This document shows positions 35,655 through 47,069 of a DNA stretch of 64,000 nt, in pieces. The notes under the pieces are model-generated. The model searched no databases and was not told the DNA's origin. It worked only from the letters and a program-made list of their open reading frames with translations. Each line of letters begins with the position of its first letter. Positions within the stretch are counted from its first letter, which is position 1. The position numbers and the translations under genes are program-made. This DNA comes from Bostrychus sinensis (lineage: Eukaryota > Chordata > Actinopteri > Gobiiformes > Eleotridae), in contig CM036250.1 of assembly GCA_020698575.1 (NCBI GenBank), positions 29,463,500 to 29,527,499 on the forward strand, written 5' to 3'.

Positions 35655-36184
35655 TGAGTGCAGTCCAGCCAACCAATAGTAGTTTTAGGAGAGGTATATC
35701 TTTCTAACATTGATTAAAAATACTGGAATGTTAGTTTCTTGGTTTACATTGAAATACTGGCAGGTAACATCTTCAGTTAAAGGGATTATATGGAGTCATT
35801 TATAAACAATAATAACAGTGTTGATGTAAAAATAGGCAATCTGGGTCATTTTGAACTTACTATGGCATGATAATATAATGCTACATTTCTACATTATTTG
35901 TATAGTAAAGAAATGCTTTAAACACACTAATATGGGGGTCTATGTGCCAGACCTCCACATTTTGTATGACAGAATAAATTGTCTGAATCCAGATTCTGTA
36001 CTATTGGGAGATGGGACAAAAAATGTTACAAATATAAAACATTAAAACCTACGTTAAAAAAAATTTGGTAAACTACTTTTAGGCTATGATTTTAACCATC
36101 AAATTTAATACATTCTTTAAGGTTTAAAAACATGGGGATATCCTGTTAATACTATTGTTTTAGTGGAGGTCTGTGCTCTTCAAG

Positions 36185-36816
36185 TAGGGATGGGTACCAA
36201 AGCTCAGTATTATAAAAGCCCTGGTACTCATAACGAACATCATGATGTGTTATTGATACTGGAGTAGTTGTTTTAAATGTGTCACATAGTCAAATACGTG
36301 TGGGTTATACTGTATTGTACACACACTGCAGCACCGTGCCGCACACACAAACGCAGAGAAATGCAAGGAAGTACAAAAGTGGGGCTTTTCTCTGAAGTAA
36401 AAGCTGAGGCCGTGCATTGTCACAATGGTCAGACCGACTCCTTGGTCATGTCTGTTCTTACCTGCAGGTGTGCAAGTTACAATACATTAGCAGCCCAAAG
36501 GTGGAGTAACAGCCATAAGAGCCAGTTATTTATCTGTGCTCTCATAAATTTATTCAGAAACATTGCTGTGACCATATGTAGCCTACTGGTTCAGTTGTAT
36601 AAAAATATTGTTTTTTCTTACTTTATCTTTTTATTTAAGTTTGTAAAAATAATGATATTTATTATTAAGTTCAATTAACACATTTTCTCAACAAAAGATG
36701 TTCAGATGTTTCAAAATAGCGCAATTCTTAAAAGTCTCTATAAGAGCACCATTAGAATGCCGTACTGAGAAGCAGGAGCAGTGGAACTGTAAAAATCTTA
36801 GCAATACCCATCCCTA
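36185..36816. mobile_element. hAT-superfamily MITE just downstream of errfi1
   Basis: Ends TAGGGATGGGTACC and ATACCCATCCCTA are inverted; flanks TCTTCAAG and TCTTTAAG are a 7/8 target duplication. A 133-codon open frame inside (36277-36678) shows no transposase features. On the minus strand it holds AATAAA words (about 36657 and 36548), 350-620 bases after the errfi1 stop. Confidence 0.8.
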
Positions 36817-37169
36817 TCTTTAAGTGCTTCTAGTTTCAATTAATCAACTAAATTGTATTTTTTTATGTAACAGAATCCTACATAAGACTACAGTTATGTC
36901 CAGATGCCAAGTTCTAGTTTTTCTTTAGAATAACCTGGATGATTGAAAACATCTACTGTACTTTTATGGTATTTCATATTATATTATTGTAAAAATTCTG
37001 CATATAATCCCTTTTTACTCACAATCTGTGCACAATATTTTGATACGTCAATGTAGCAGAAAATCCCTCCCATACCCTTGTGCTGTCTTCTCTTGTAATA
37101 ACTATGGACCTCAAAGCTCCTTCATAAAATCCCTTTCACGTCCATTTCACTCATAGTTTTTTTTCATTT

Positions 37170-40100
37170 TTATCGTTTTTTCCAGAAGCCTCCGTTTGAC
37201 TTCCTGGTCGGTTCACTTTGCAGTCTGTCTCTTCTGTTAGCGCTGGTGGGACGTCCCGGAGGCAGTAGGATGTAGTGCGTGGTACTGGCTTGCCTACCGT
37301 CCTTCACAATTGGTACTATACAGGGTGAAGACTGAGTTGTAGAGGACACTCTTTCACTGTGGTGCCTCTGCAACGTCTTGCTGACATAATTCGGGTTAGC
37401 GGCGAAGCTCTGAGTAGCCGGCATTACTCCGTTGATGTAAATAGGCAGGCATTTGGGACTTGGCGATCGGGGAGGACAAGGCGGCACCAGTGGGACTCTC
37501 GGAGGGATTTTAGGAGGTTTGTCTTCATTTGAAATAGCGAGATTTTTAGGCTTGATTGGTATACGAGGAGGGACTTCTGGTTTGTCTGTGGGGGCAGGTG
37601 GAACTGAGCAAGAAAACCGCGATTTAGGCGATAACATTTGGTCCGGTTTGGTCCAAAAGGCATCTCCGCTATCCCAGTTACTGGCCCCAAAATGGTTGCT
37701 TCTACCCGCTACTCTGTCCTCACATCCCGGCCAAGAAAATGCCAGATTCCCAACATCTCCATAAGGCAGAGATCCATCCTGGTAGGCATGGTTTATCTGT
37801 CCATTTGGCCTATTATTGTTCCCTTTGTATAAGGCTTTAGGGAAGGATTTGGGAAGTAGGCAGCGCCGGTCGCTTGTGAAGAACTCCACCTCGTTGTCCG
37901 CTGCTTCGTCCGACATGAGCTCCTCGGAGTCAGGGAGAGGGGGTAAGGGTTTGGCCTCCCGTTGTTCCAGGACTGTGAAGCCTTTCTGGGCCGAAGGTAC
38001 AACCTGGTCCCCCTCCGCAGATCGCAGAAGTGATTCAGAGCTGAGGTAGGAGTCAGAAAAGAAAGGCGTCTGTGAGAGAGAGCCTGTGGATGGAGAGACA
38101 ATAATAGTTTAGTTAAATGAACTTTGTATAATGTGCAAATGTCTTTTTCATTTAACTGAGAGAAAACATGTAAGGATCACCTAATTACATACAAATTAAG
38201 GACTAGAGCCATTTGGAGAACAGAGACCTCAAAGCAAAGATCTAGTTCCCAGACCTGGACTCCAACTGGGGATCTTCTAGTTCAGGGGTAAATGCTCTAT
38301 TTAATGAACTACAAAGCACTTCCATAGTAGTTTATAGTATATTTGACTGTCCATTATGCATTATGCAATGCATTTTTTGTGGGGTTTTTTTCACTTTCAA
38401 GAGGCTACATTATGCTTTTATTCATATTACTGCACATTTTACAACCTTTAAAAATATTATCTGACACTATTTTAACATTCCAGGTTCATTGTTACTGAGT
38501 AGCAATTGCGTAACATCCAAATATGGCTGTCTGGTTTGATTTTTTTTTTAGCTATTTTTACTACTTTTTTCTATTATAATTGAATGTATAATGGCATCAG
38601 CAAACTCCTCATCTATCAGAACAAATCTTAAAAAAAAAAAAAGAAAAGCGGAATATTTAAACTATATTTTCACAAGATATTTTTTCATAACCACTCCATG
38701 ATCCTTTGAAAACATGCTTGTAACATTTTTTAAAAATATATCTAATGATTTCAAAGATTAAATTTCTGTTATGTTGATGTTATCACATTTGTATAGGAAG
38801 GAGGTCTGTTTCCAGTAGCTGTTGGTCTACACAGATTATCTATTCATTAGAGAAGAAAAATCTCACTGGACAATATTCATCTGTAATGACTCATTTGACC
38901 TCACCCACTTGATAAATCTAAAGTAATAGATGCCTTATGTGTGCTACTGTTTTAAGCATACATTGAATGCATGACTTCACATTACCATTTTTGGACATGC
39001 TTCCTGGCCAATAAATAATAACTAGCCTGGGGTAATCTGAGTTTTTTTGTGAGTGGGAGCAGAAACCAATCTCAATGGAAAATGCTCCGGTTAGTATCGC
39101 TGGTGTAGGAGGAACACATGCCAGCAGCAGTGGGCGGCCCTCACTACAGACTTGTGTTATTGTTGGAGCTATCTGGCAGGAAGAGCCAGTGAAAACATGC
39201 TGAAAACTGAAGCTTAACCTATCGCCCCCTTCGTCAAACATAAGCCACAACATGCAGATTAGCATTTAATCTAGAACAGAGCTTCCCAGAACCTTCCCAT
39301 AACATCCGACCAGAGGCACAGCTGTGATACGGGGCAGGATTCACACTGTACTGATTTGGTTCATTTGCAAGGTAAGCATTAAATTGTATACAGAAATGTG
39401 TTATAATGTCAAAAACGGTCCAAGATATGAGGCTAGGTTTGGGCATGTAGTACAAGTATTAGTAGTAGTAGTAGTAGTAGTAGTAGTAGCAGTAATAGTA
39501 GTAGTAGTAGTAGCAGCAGCAGCAGTAGTAGATTTTGCTGTGCAATTGCAAACTAAAAATACTTAATACTTTCATCTACATCTTATTCTGATTAGGCAGG
39601 AGTGCTAATCACTCTGTCAACTTCTACTCTCCCAACTACTACTATGTGAATATCTGGACTAATACACGTCATTTGCTTAATGCCAGCACTGGACTACCCA
39701 GTTGGATGACTGATTGATTCAGTGTTGAGATGCCGTGTAAACCAACAACCAATGGGATCGTCCCATTACACTTTTAACATTGTCATCTATTCAAATCCTT
39801 GGAAACAAAGCTTAGATAAGGTTTTAGTGTCTACTTTTTCACATTTTGTTCTTTTTACCATAAGCTATTAGGTGATCATACCATTCATGCACAATAATAA
39901 TAAACAGTGTAAAAATAAAAATAGTGGCACTCACTGAAGTCCTTGTGTAGCCCCCTGAGACTGTGGTCCATGTCGAGTCCGAAGCAAACTCTGAAAAACA
40001 TGATTAGACAGATCAGTAAAGAGCAGCGTATGTCAGAGTCAATCATTTCTAACATAAGCGTCTGTGGTGATCCATTACATGTTCAAAAACACACAGGACA

Positions 40101-40747
40101 TATGCTCCAACACGCTACAAACATGTCCTGTCATGTTCCTATTATACAGTTACACAGAAGAGGTCTGTGGACTGTGCTTCTAAAACCAAGCTCCAAGCAG
40201 GTCAACAAACCTTTAATGCAAAATAACCATTATGCAAGAGGTCAAGATATCAGAAAAAAGTATTGACACTTAGTATTGTGTTACAAAGTATCGCAATATA
40301 TGTTTTCCCAGCCATCAAAAATTGGGTGTAAGTATATATTAAAATATTTTATTTGGCGATAGTGTACTGATATAAAAAAACGTCTCCATATAATAATAAT
40401 GGCTATTTTTTTTACTGAAAATATCTTGGTCAAACTGTGAGAGCTGACATTATTTGTTGTATTATATATAAAATATAAGGCAGCACTTTCATTTTGTTGG
40501 AGAAAGCTCAGGTAGTTGTATACTAATGTACAATCATTTTGTTTGTGGCCCATTACTGACCTTTCCTGAAATTTCCATAATAAAATAATACAAACAAAAA
40601 AAATCTGTATTTATTTAAAGACTCTTAGTTAACAACATTTTTCACAGTGATAGAATAACATAACTTTACATGTAAAAACATAAAATTTCTGGCCTCTCAC
40701 CTGCTCAGATCATGTTGTCCCCAAAGGTTATTCTCGTTTCCAGCCAT
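37170..40747 (-). CDS. errfi1: errfi1, ERBB receptor feedback inhibitor 1 (Mig-6), short fish form
   Basis: Coding exons 40747-40701, 39990-39935 and 38083-37170 join in frame to 338 codons plus a TAA at 37172-37170. An in-frame TGA lies just upstream of the ATG, which supports this start. Mig-6 is a cytosolic adaptor that binds the EGFR/ErbB kinase C-lobe and blocks the active dimer. Visible marks are KPLPPLP (about residues 80-86), GQINHAY (129-135), two PPR-type proline motifs (DKPEVPPR, DKPPKIPPR), and the kinase-binding segment NGVMPATQSFAANPNYV. That segment keeps the Met, Phe and Tyr (255, 261, 267) corresponding to human M346, F352 and Y358. The human tandem Tyr394/395 appears here as HYILLP, one Tyr at 305. 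The N-terminus is much shorter than the 462-residue human protein and shows no CRIB motif. Teleosts may have two errfi1 paralogues; which one this is cannot be settled. Confidence 0.92.
38230..38325 (-). repeat. tRNA-derived SINE head in errfi1 intron
   Basis: Minus-strand TAGTTCATTAAATAGAGCATT and CCAGTTGGAGTCCAGGTCTGG; same family as 278-356, more decayed B box. Confidence 0.5.
39452..39533 (+). repeat. (TAG)n / (AGC)n trinucleotide microsatellite
   Basis: Long TAG/AGT runs with AGC interruptions in the intron between errfi1 coding exons 2 and 3. Confidence 0.9.
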
Positions 40748-40871
40748 TTTTACACACACTCACACACAAAAGCCTTAAATAGTATTTTTTTTAAAAAGCA
40801 TCAAAAGTTGTCTGGTATCGGTATCGGTACAGGACCTGCTCCATCACTACTTCAGGCCACACACTGACAAT
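40748..40871 (-). other. errfi1: errfi1 5' untranslated part of the start-codon exon
   Basis: On the minus strand a good acceptor (pyrimidine-rich TTTCTCTCCAG) ends at about 40872. It is followed by untranslated sequence leading to the ATG at 40747, with an in-frame TGA in the TG-rich stretch just before it. This implies an upstream non-coding exon, as known for human ERRFI1. An out-of-frame upstream ATG is present in this leader. Confidence 0.5.
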
Positions 40872-41216
40872 CTGGAGAGAAAAGACAGGAAAAAGTGCAT
40901 GAATTACATTGGTTTCTAACATGTTGACAAGTTACAGACTATTAAACAAACAAAGGTTCTTCCACCACATGGTTTTAATCAGGTTTATTGGAGAGAAATG
41001 CCCTTGGTGCAGACGTGTAAACACATCACATCTGGAACAGAATGTACAACACAGCTGCAGAAGTCAAAGTTCAAACACTGATGGAAAACAAACACTTACA
41101 GACTGCATTGGGAAATACTGTACACACAAGGAGATGTATAACTACTCAAAACACCTATAGCCTAGTCCGTTATTGACAAAAGTATTATTTGTCAATCAAA
41201 GTAGAAAATGTGACTT

Positions 41217-41625
41217 CTTTAAACGGGACCAATTATGCTAAATTAACTTTTCTGAGCTTTCTGAGCTCAAAAACCTTTATTTCAATCATGCATGTTTGAG
41301 TAATCCTGTATGCTGAGGCGCTGCCCTTCTTAAGAGCTGAAACCACTTGGTTTCACCACTCTATGAAGACATGTGAATCCCCACCTTCTCCAGAAAGCAC
41401 TGCTGCATGTTTTTAAAGCACAAGCACCGTCACCAGGCTCATACTCATAATTTTAATGCTTAATTCGCAGTTAACTCATCTCAACTGTTAGCTTCATGTT
41501 GCTAATAGCAGTGTTAATTAGCCATTATATCATGCTCTCTCTATCCCCCACCGTTCAGTACAAGCACTCGAAGATTCTCCTCTCATGTCCGAACTCAAAT
41601 CCTCCCACTGTGTGAACTCAAAGGC
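41217..41625 (-). repeat. Inverted copy of the 27339-27800 repeat
   Basis: Shares AATCCTGTATGCTGAGGCGC and TCATGTCCGAACTCAAATCC with the reverse complement of 27339-27800. Confidence 0.6.
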
Positions 41626-41739
41626 AGTTGTTGCATCTACAAAATTAAAAAATGCCTGTGGGATGATTTTATTTAGAGAACTGCGTAGGTCAACCAAATC
41701 CAAGTCAACTCGGAGGACTAGTATTCTCACATCAGAGCC

Positions 41740-42090
41740 TCAAAGGTGGCCCGCACCAGCCACAACACATGATACAGGCTGCAGTCTCAGTCTGTCTATG
41801 TCTTTGTAGTTTAAATCCTGCATTGGGACGTTACACAACCTCCGGGTCAACTCTGGGATGTGAGGGGGGTGAGGAGGAGGCAGTGAGGGTGCCATGTCTT
41901 CCTCTGTCCTGTCCTGACCATAAACCACACGAACAGGCCGCATCCGCCTCAACAACAGCGAGTGATTGTGTGGTGTTCCTCTGAAGCCTGGGGACCACCT
42001 CCTCCAAACAAGACTCAGAGGAACACTTGTCTCAAAGGGAGTCCTGTCCTCTTCTGGGCCAACAAGAGGAGTGTGAGAGAGATGGGGTTT
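41740..42090 (-). CDS. Unrecognised coding-like segment (possible terminal exon)
   Basis: On the minus strand an open frame of 116 codons begins directly after a good acceptor (TTTCTAATCCACTAG) and ends with TGA. AATAAA follows about 67 bases later (41668-41673). The translation is proline-rich then charged: SLPPPHPPHIPELTRRL, then CNVPMQDLNYKDIDRLRL. Base composition is clearly richer in GC than its surroundings. No family is recognised. It lies inside the presumed errfi1 first intron on the same strand, so it may be a terminal exon of another gene, an alternative errfi1 exon, or chance. Confidence 0.3.
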   Translation of the reverse strand, partial: KPHLSHTPLVGPEEDRTPFETSVPLSLVWRRWSPGFRGTPHNHSLLLRRMRPVRVVYGQDRTEEDMAPSLPPPHPPHIPELTRRLCNVPMQDLNYKDIDRLRLQPVSCVVAGAGHL

Positions 42091-42214
42091 CTAGTGGATT
42101 AGAAATGGTGTTTGTTTTAAACTGTGCTAAATAAATAAATGAAAACCGAATTATTTAAAATCTGTCAGTCTTCATTTTGTTACTAATATGGCGTCGCACA
42201 ATTCGTATGCAACA

Positions 42215-42370
42215 ACATTCATCACTCATCTTCTACCACTTATCCTGATAGAGGTCAGTGAGGCTGAAGTTGACCCTTAGCAACTATGGGCCTTAGGCGG
42301 GGTACATTCTGGCCAATACCCAGTTAGTTGTACAGTACAACTGAACCAATTTACCTCTGTTGAGCAACTG
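42215..42370 (+). repeat. Fish L2-type LINE fragment
   Basis: CTTCTACCACTTATCCTGATA and GGCGGGGTACATTCTGGCCAA are the usual phrases of a widespread teleost LINE 3' region. Confidence 0.55.
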
Positions 42371-42442
42371 TTTAAACTTATAGCTCCAAGTCCAGTGTTC
42401 CACCAAAAAATATATGTGCATTTCACTTTGCTTGCATTTCCA

Positions 42443-42699
42443 ATTACACTTTAGAAAAACTCACAACTATTAAGCAGTAATAATGCATTAATAAATACGT
42501 AATTAACAAAAAATGTATAAATAAACAGTTTCTAGATCGTGAATTACCACTGTTGTTTATAATTTTGCACTGATTTATATGAGTATATTGCTGAAGAATT
42601 AAACATTAATAACAGTGATTATAACATAATGGTGTTTATAAACGTTGAAGTGATGCTTTGACTAATACTTAATAATGTGAGTTATTCTTAAATGTTACC
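42443..42699. mobile_element. MITE with ACACTTTAGAATAAC-type ends
   Basis: Left TTACACTTTAGAAAAACTCAC and right GTGAGTTATTCTTAAATGTTAC are inverted partners. Same family as 56582-56961 and 61345-61973; a partial copy ends at 45652. Confidence 0.65.
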
Positions 42700-43659
42700 A
42701 ACTCTTTGTTAACAAGTAACACTTAATATGAATAGCTCACCACTATTAAGTGTTACCCCCTTTTCTCTATTTACGTTTCTCTTTTTGTGCAACTTCTCTG
42801 TGCAAGCAAACTAAGCAACTTCAATTAAAAACTGATGACAACAAGGACTAATATGGGATCTACCTCTTATTTTACGTCCACAGTCAAATCTTCATGTAAA
42901 GTAAAAGAACTGCTTTGTTAGACTGAACTTTTCCCTTGCAAAACTGCTGAATAAACAATGAAAAAACTGTTACATAATGGAACTGTAGTTTGTGGGACGC
43001 AACAATTCAAAACATGCATGATTCAACATCGACTCCACTACAAACACATCTGAATATTAATGTCGTCTCTATAAAAAAACAAACATGGCGTCATTGTTTC
43101 CGTCAGTGAGGCTCGGAGGAGATGGAAGAGGCAGAACAATTACGAATTCTATCCACAATTACTGCCATGAATGAAGCCACTCTGAGCTGTGAATGGGCGC
43201 TTTGTATGGGTTTGGGGCAGCCTGAAACTCTCCCAGGAGGTTAGGACAGAGGGATACACCATGGTGACGAGAAGCATGGCCCAAACTATGGAGTCCGGAG
43301 CTAAAAGTAAAAGAAAATAGTTTGTTTATGTGGGGCAGAGAAACCTTGGCATGTTCGACCTTGGCAGTGTGTGTCTTTTGGGAGTTTGTTCATGGAAAAA
43401 AAGGACATTCATCTTGTTTTGATGAAGATTTACTAATGGTCCTGGCACAAAGTATACAATAAATGACTAATTTGTCACCATTTGACAATCAAGAAGAAAA
43501 CTAGGGGTTCCTGTTCGAGCTCTTTCCAGACATGCACCATTCTCCAGACACGCCACACAGTAGAACAACCTTCTCACATCAAGTACCACCTCAGAAAATA
43601 TTTGGATTTTCAAGTACCACTTTTAATGAACAAAAAATGAGCCTTAGTATTGACTAACC

Positions 43660-43800
43660 TAAGTCTAAACCAGGACTAAACCAAGACAAAAATAGGACAA
43701 CAGCTTTGAAGCTCAATGAATAAAGCATGTATCCCTAAACTAGAAGATCCCCCATTCAAGTTTAGGTCTGGTCACTATACTCTATTTTTACCATTGTGAG
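43660..43800 (+). repeat. Minisatellite end plus SINE head
   Basis: Reverse-orientation CTGGTTTAGTC units (AAACCAGGACTAAACC) at 43670-43700 run into a tRNA-like SINE head (GAAGCTCAATGAATAAAGC, AACTAGAAGATCCCCCATTC). Confidence 0.5.
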
Positions 43801-44079
43801 ATTGGGACAAAATACTTTGAGACAGTGTGATAAAGGAGTGTGTATCTGATTTTTTTTTTAATTAACTCTGTTGCCAGATTATAAGCATTGATGCCAGGCA
43901 TTACAACAATAACTTAGCAATAGCAATAGCTAGCTATTGTTTGTGATTGATCATGTCTGCTTCTTTAAACTGGAAATGAGTTATTATAAGGAATATGCTG
44001 CATATCAGTAAATTCTCAAACTTCCATCCACTAAATCCCTTCTTGACTGATGCTCTAAATTGTCAACTAAGTCTCTAAT

Positions 44080-44640
44080 TGCCCTGGTTTTACTTCTGGT
44101 TTAGTCCCAGTTTTTAGTCTTGGTTTAAGTCCCGGTATAGACCTGGTGTAGTCTTGGTCCAGCCCTGGTTGTTTAGTCCTTGTTTAGTTCTGATTTAACC
44201 CAGATTTAGTCCTGCTTTTGCCATGCTTTAGTTGTATTTTAGTCCTGTTTTTTGTCCTAGTTTTTATCGTGTTTTTTGTCCTGGTTTAGTCATGGTTTAG
44301 TCCTGGTTTAATCCTGGTTTAGTCCTGCTTTCGCCATGATATAGTTCTAGTTTTGTCCTGATTTAGTCCTTGTCTAATCCTGGTTTAGTCCAGGTTTAGT
44401 CCTGGTTTAGCCCTGGTATAGCCATGGTATAGTTACCCCTGGTTTAGTACTAGGTTAGCCCTGATATAGCTAGCTTTGGTTTAGTTAGCCCTTGTTTAGC
44501 TAGCCCTAGTTTAGTTAGCCCCGAATTAGCGCTGGTTTAGTACGGGTTTAGCCCTAGATTAATTAACCCTGGTTATGGTATTCCTGGTTTAGACCTGGTT
44601 TAGCCCTGATTTAGCTATGATTTGTTTAGACAAAGTCATA
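44080..44640 (+). repeat. 11-bp minisatellite array
   Basis: Dozens of degenerate units near TCCTGGTTTAG with spacing about 11 bases, plus a GCTAGCCCTG variant at 44460-44530. Confidence 0.85.
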
Positions 44641-45149
44641 GTCTGCTTTATTGTCAATTCTACCACATGTACAGGACATACAGAGAATTGAAATCGCACT
44701 ACTAGCTAGCCCCTGTTTAGCTAGCGCTGTTTGAATCTAATTAATTGTTACTTTCTTTGTCCAAACGCTCTGACTGCCAAACTAGACTGAATGGATGTTA
44801 TTATATTTTAAACCACAAATATCTTAGAGGACAATGGTAGGCGTCTGCCTGCTAAACAATGACTTGTACATTCTGTGGTTAAGATAATATTGTTCACAGT
44901 AATTTTTGGCAAAGATATTTACTGCGTCTCCTCCAGGTCTTTAAGTTTCGTTTTTTGATATGTTTGTTGTTGCACAAGCTGGATGAGTCTTTCCATTTTG
45001 AGAGATTGTATTTGAACAGGAAATGTGTACAATAAACATAAGATAATAATATAAAAAACAAATAAAAAAAAACATAATGAGACAGCAGTAGGTCAGTGGA
45101 GTTCAGGAGTAATGTGTGTCGTCTACAGCAGCAAAAAGAGGATAGTCTA

Positions 45150-45450
45150 GGAATGAGTTAGTCCTGGTTTAGTCCTATTATATGTAATCCTGGTTTAGTT
45201 CTAGTTTAGGTCTGGTTTAGTTCTAGTTAAGTCCTGGTCTATTCCAGATTTAATCATTTGACATTCAATACTGGTTTAGTCCTAGTTTTAGGTCTTGTTT
45301 AGACCTGGTTTAGACCTTGTTTTGGCCCTAAGTTTAGTCCAAGTTTAATTATAATTTACTCATGGTCTGGCAAAGGTTTAGTCCCGATTAGTCCTGGTTT
45401 AGTCCTTGATTTAGTCCTAGGTTTAGTCCTATAATATTTAATCAGTAAAA
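45150..45450 (+). repeat. 11-bp minisatellite array
   Basis: Same unit as 44080-44640; interrupted by AT-rich sequence and followed by a partial MITE that ends at 45652. Confidence 0.75.
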
Positions 45451-45654
45451 ACCATACACATAACAGACATTGAGTTATAAATATATTATTAATGTTTAGT
45501 ACTTCCGTTATAAACTCATGTAAATCATGCACAATTATAAACATTAGTGTTAACTCAGTGTCTATAAATCTATTTATTCATTAAAATATTGTTAATTGCA
45601 TAATAAATGCTATATTACTGCTTAATACTAATTAATTATTCTTAAGTGTTACCA

Positions 45655-45890
45655 TTCAATCTTGGTTTAGTCCTATTTTAGATCCGGTTCAGACATTGTT
45701 TAGTTCTTGGTTTAGACCAAGTTTAATCCCAATTTACTCCTGGTTTAGTCATTTGTTTAGTCCTAGTTTAAGCCTGGATTTCAGAGAGTGATTTACTGTC
45801 TAACTGGTTTAGTCCTAGTCCATAGTAAAAAAAAAAAAAATTTTCTGGTTTAGTTTTCATTTAGACTTTGTTTAGTCCTAGATATATTTC
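45655..45890 (+). repeat. 11-bp minisatellite array
   Basis: Sparser copies of TTTAGTCCTGG; a looser set of GGTTTAG words continues at 46260-46480. Confidence 0.65.
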
Positions 45891-46526
45891 TTGGGCAAGC
45901 TTAGAGGTGGAAATAACCATACTTTAACTCGAGTCATTCACTAGATGGAAAAATTATACTTTTTTATCTAGTACGCGTTTAAGTTGTCCATAAATCAGTA
46001 ACTATTTTTTGGCTTCAGATGAAAGGTGGGTAGCAAGCTTGCATGACAATCAGACAGTTCTGGTAAAAATAATAGCAATATAGTAATAGTAATAAAAGCG
46101 TTTGCTGTGCGTTTGCTGTGCATTTACAAAAAAATAATTATTTTAAAAGTAATTTGCAGTTTTGTAGTATTTTTTCATTCAGTACTTTTTACTTTTACTT
46201 AAGTAATAATTCAATGCAGAGGTGAAAAATGTATAGTTGCCTCCGGGTTGAGTTTACTTGGTAAATAGCTTAGACCTGGGTTTGCACCAGTTTAGCACTA
46301 ATTAGGTAGGTTTTGTCCAGGTTTAGACTTGGTTTTACTCAGATTTTTTCTTTGTATCCATCTGGGTCTACTGCTTTAGCTTGGTTTACTCCACATTTAG
46401 CTCAAGCAAGACCTGTTTTAGCGCTGATTTGATGCAAGGATGCAATGTTTTCGCTAATTTCGATGGACTGCTTTAGTTTAGGTTAGTTTTGGCTTCCGTT
46501 ACTACTATATTGTCACCTTCTCATAC

Positions 46527-46675
46527 CAAAAACTGCGCCCACTTGCGGCGTTCAGGCTGGAACCGTTGTAGTGGACCATTACCAGCTTGAGTAGGTCTTC
46601 ATTCGGCGCAGGGATTTCGTTAAAGTTAGCGACAAGAAACTTTATCCAACGCCTCTCAGAACCAGCAAATGCGCG
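46527..46675 (-). other. Short coding-like segment, function unknown
   Basis: Between TTTTAG at about 46676 and a donor-like TTTTTG/GTATGAG at 46527 the minus strand is open and reads RWIKFLVANFNEIPAPNEDL, then LKLVMVHYNGSS. It is GC-richer than the surroundings. No family recognised; may be chance. Just upstream a separate frame starts MTEASLRAIIQESRSL (ATG about 46745) after a TATAAAT word. Confidence 0.25.
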
Positions 46676-46865
46676 CTAAAACGCATTACGCACGGTTTAA
46701 CGAACGACTTTCTTGAATAATTGCTCTTAAACTCGCCTCTGTCATGATAAAATGCAGCCAAGGTGTAACAAGAAAATGTATAGGAACATTTATAGCGATG
46801 CCACTGTCAGTCAAACTCAACTTAATTCCTACTTCTAAAGCTTAAATATGTCTTACCGTGTAAAA

Positions 46866-47037
46866 AGTGACTGGATACTCCCATTGTGTCGCTAAGTCGA
46901 GGTTATCCCCAATGCTTTCAATCCGAATACCGCGTTTTTACTTTTCGTTTTTGCGCAGCGAGATTCCCAGCGAACAGTGAACCATGTGCACATCCCAGTT
47001 CTGACAACAGACCAAGGCGGTCACACGCGTTTTGTCA
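46866..47037 (-). other. Candidate non-coding first exon of errfi1
   Basis: On the minus strand the stretch downstream of a TATA box ends in a strong donor (CACG then GTAAGA at about 46857-46852). It is GC-rich and CpG-containing against an AT-rich background. Splicing from here to the acceptor near 40872 would give errfi1 a 6 kb first intron. The link to errfi1 is inference; the exon could belong to an unrecognised transcript. A short ATG-started peptide (MGVSSHFLH) reads into the donor. Confidence 0.4.
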
Positions 47038-47060
47038 CTGTGACGCGCGTTTCCTCTTTG

Positions 47061-47069
47061 CCTTTTATA
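47061..47069 (-). promoter_or_regulatory. TATA box (TATAAAAGG)
   Basis: A TATAAAAGG match on the minus strand sits in a local CpG-rich patch containing TGACGC and ACGCG motifs arranged nearly symmetrically around GTCACTGTGAC (about 47025-47050). A start site would be expected near 47037. A TATA-driven, CRE-like promoter suits an immediate-early gene such as errfi1, but assignment rests on position only. Confidence 0.45.

Noticed and set aside
35281..35676. 131-codon minus-strand open frame
   Set aside because: Coincides with a MITE defined by its inverted ends; not a host gene.
36277..36678. 133-codon plus-strand open frame
   Set aside because: Wholly inside the hAT MITE at 36185-36816 and without transposase features.
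37453..37764. 103-codon plus-strand open frame, glycine-rich
   Set aside because: Antisense shadow of the proline-rich errfi1 exon.
39324..39566. 80-codon Val/Ala-rich frame
   Set aside because: Translation of the TAG/AGC microsatellite.
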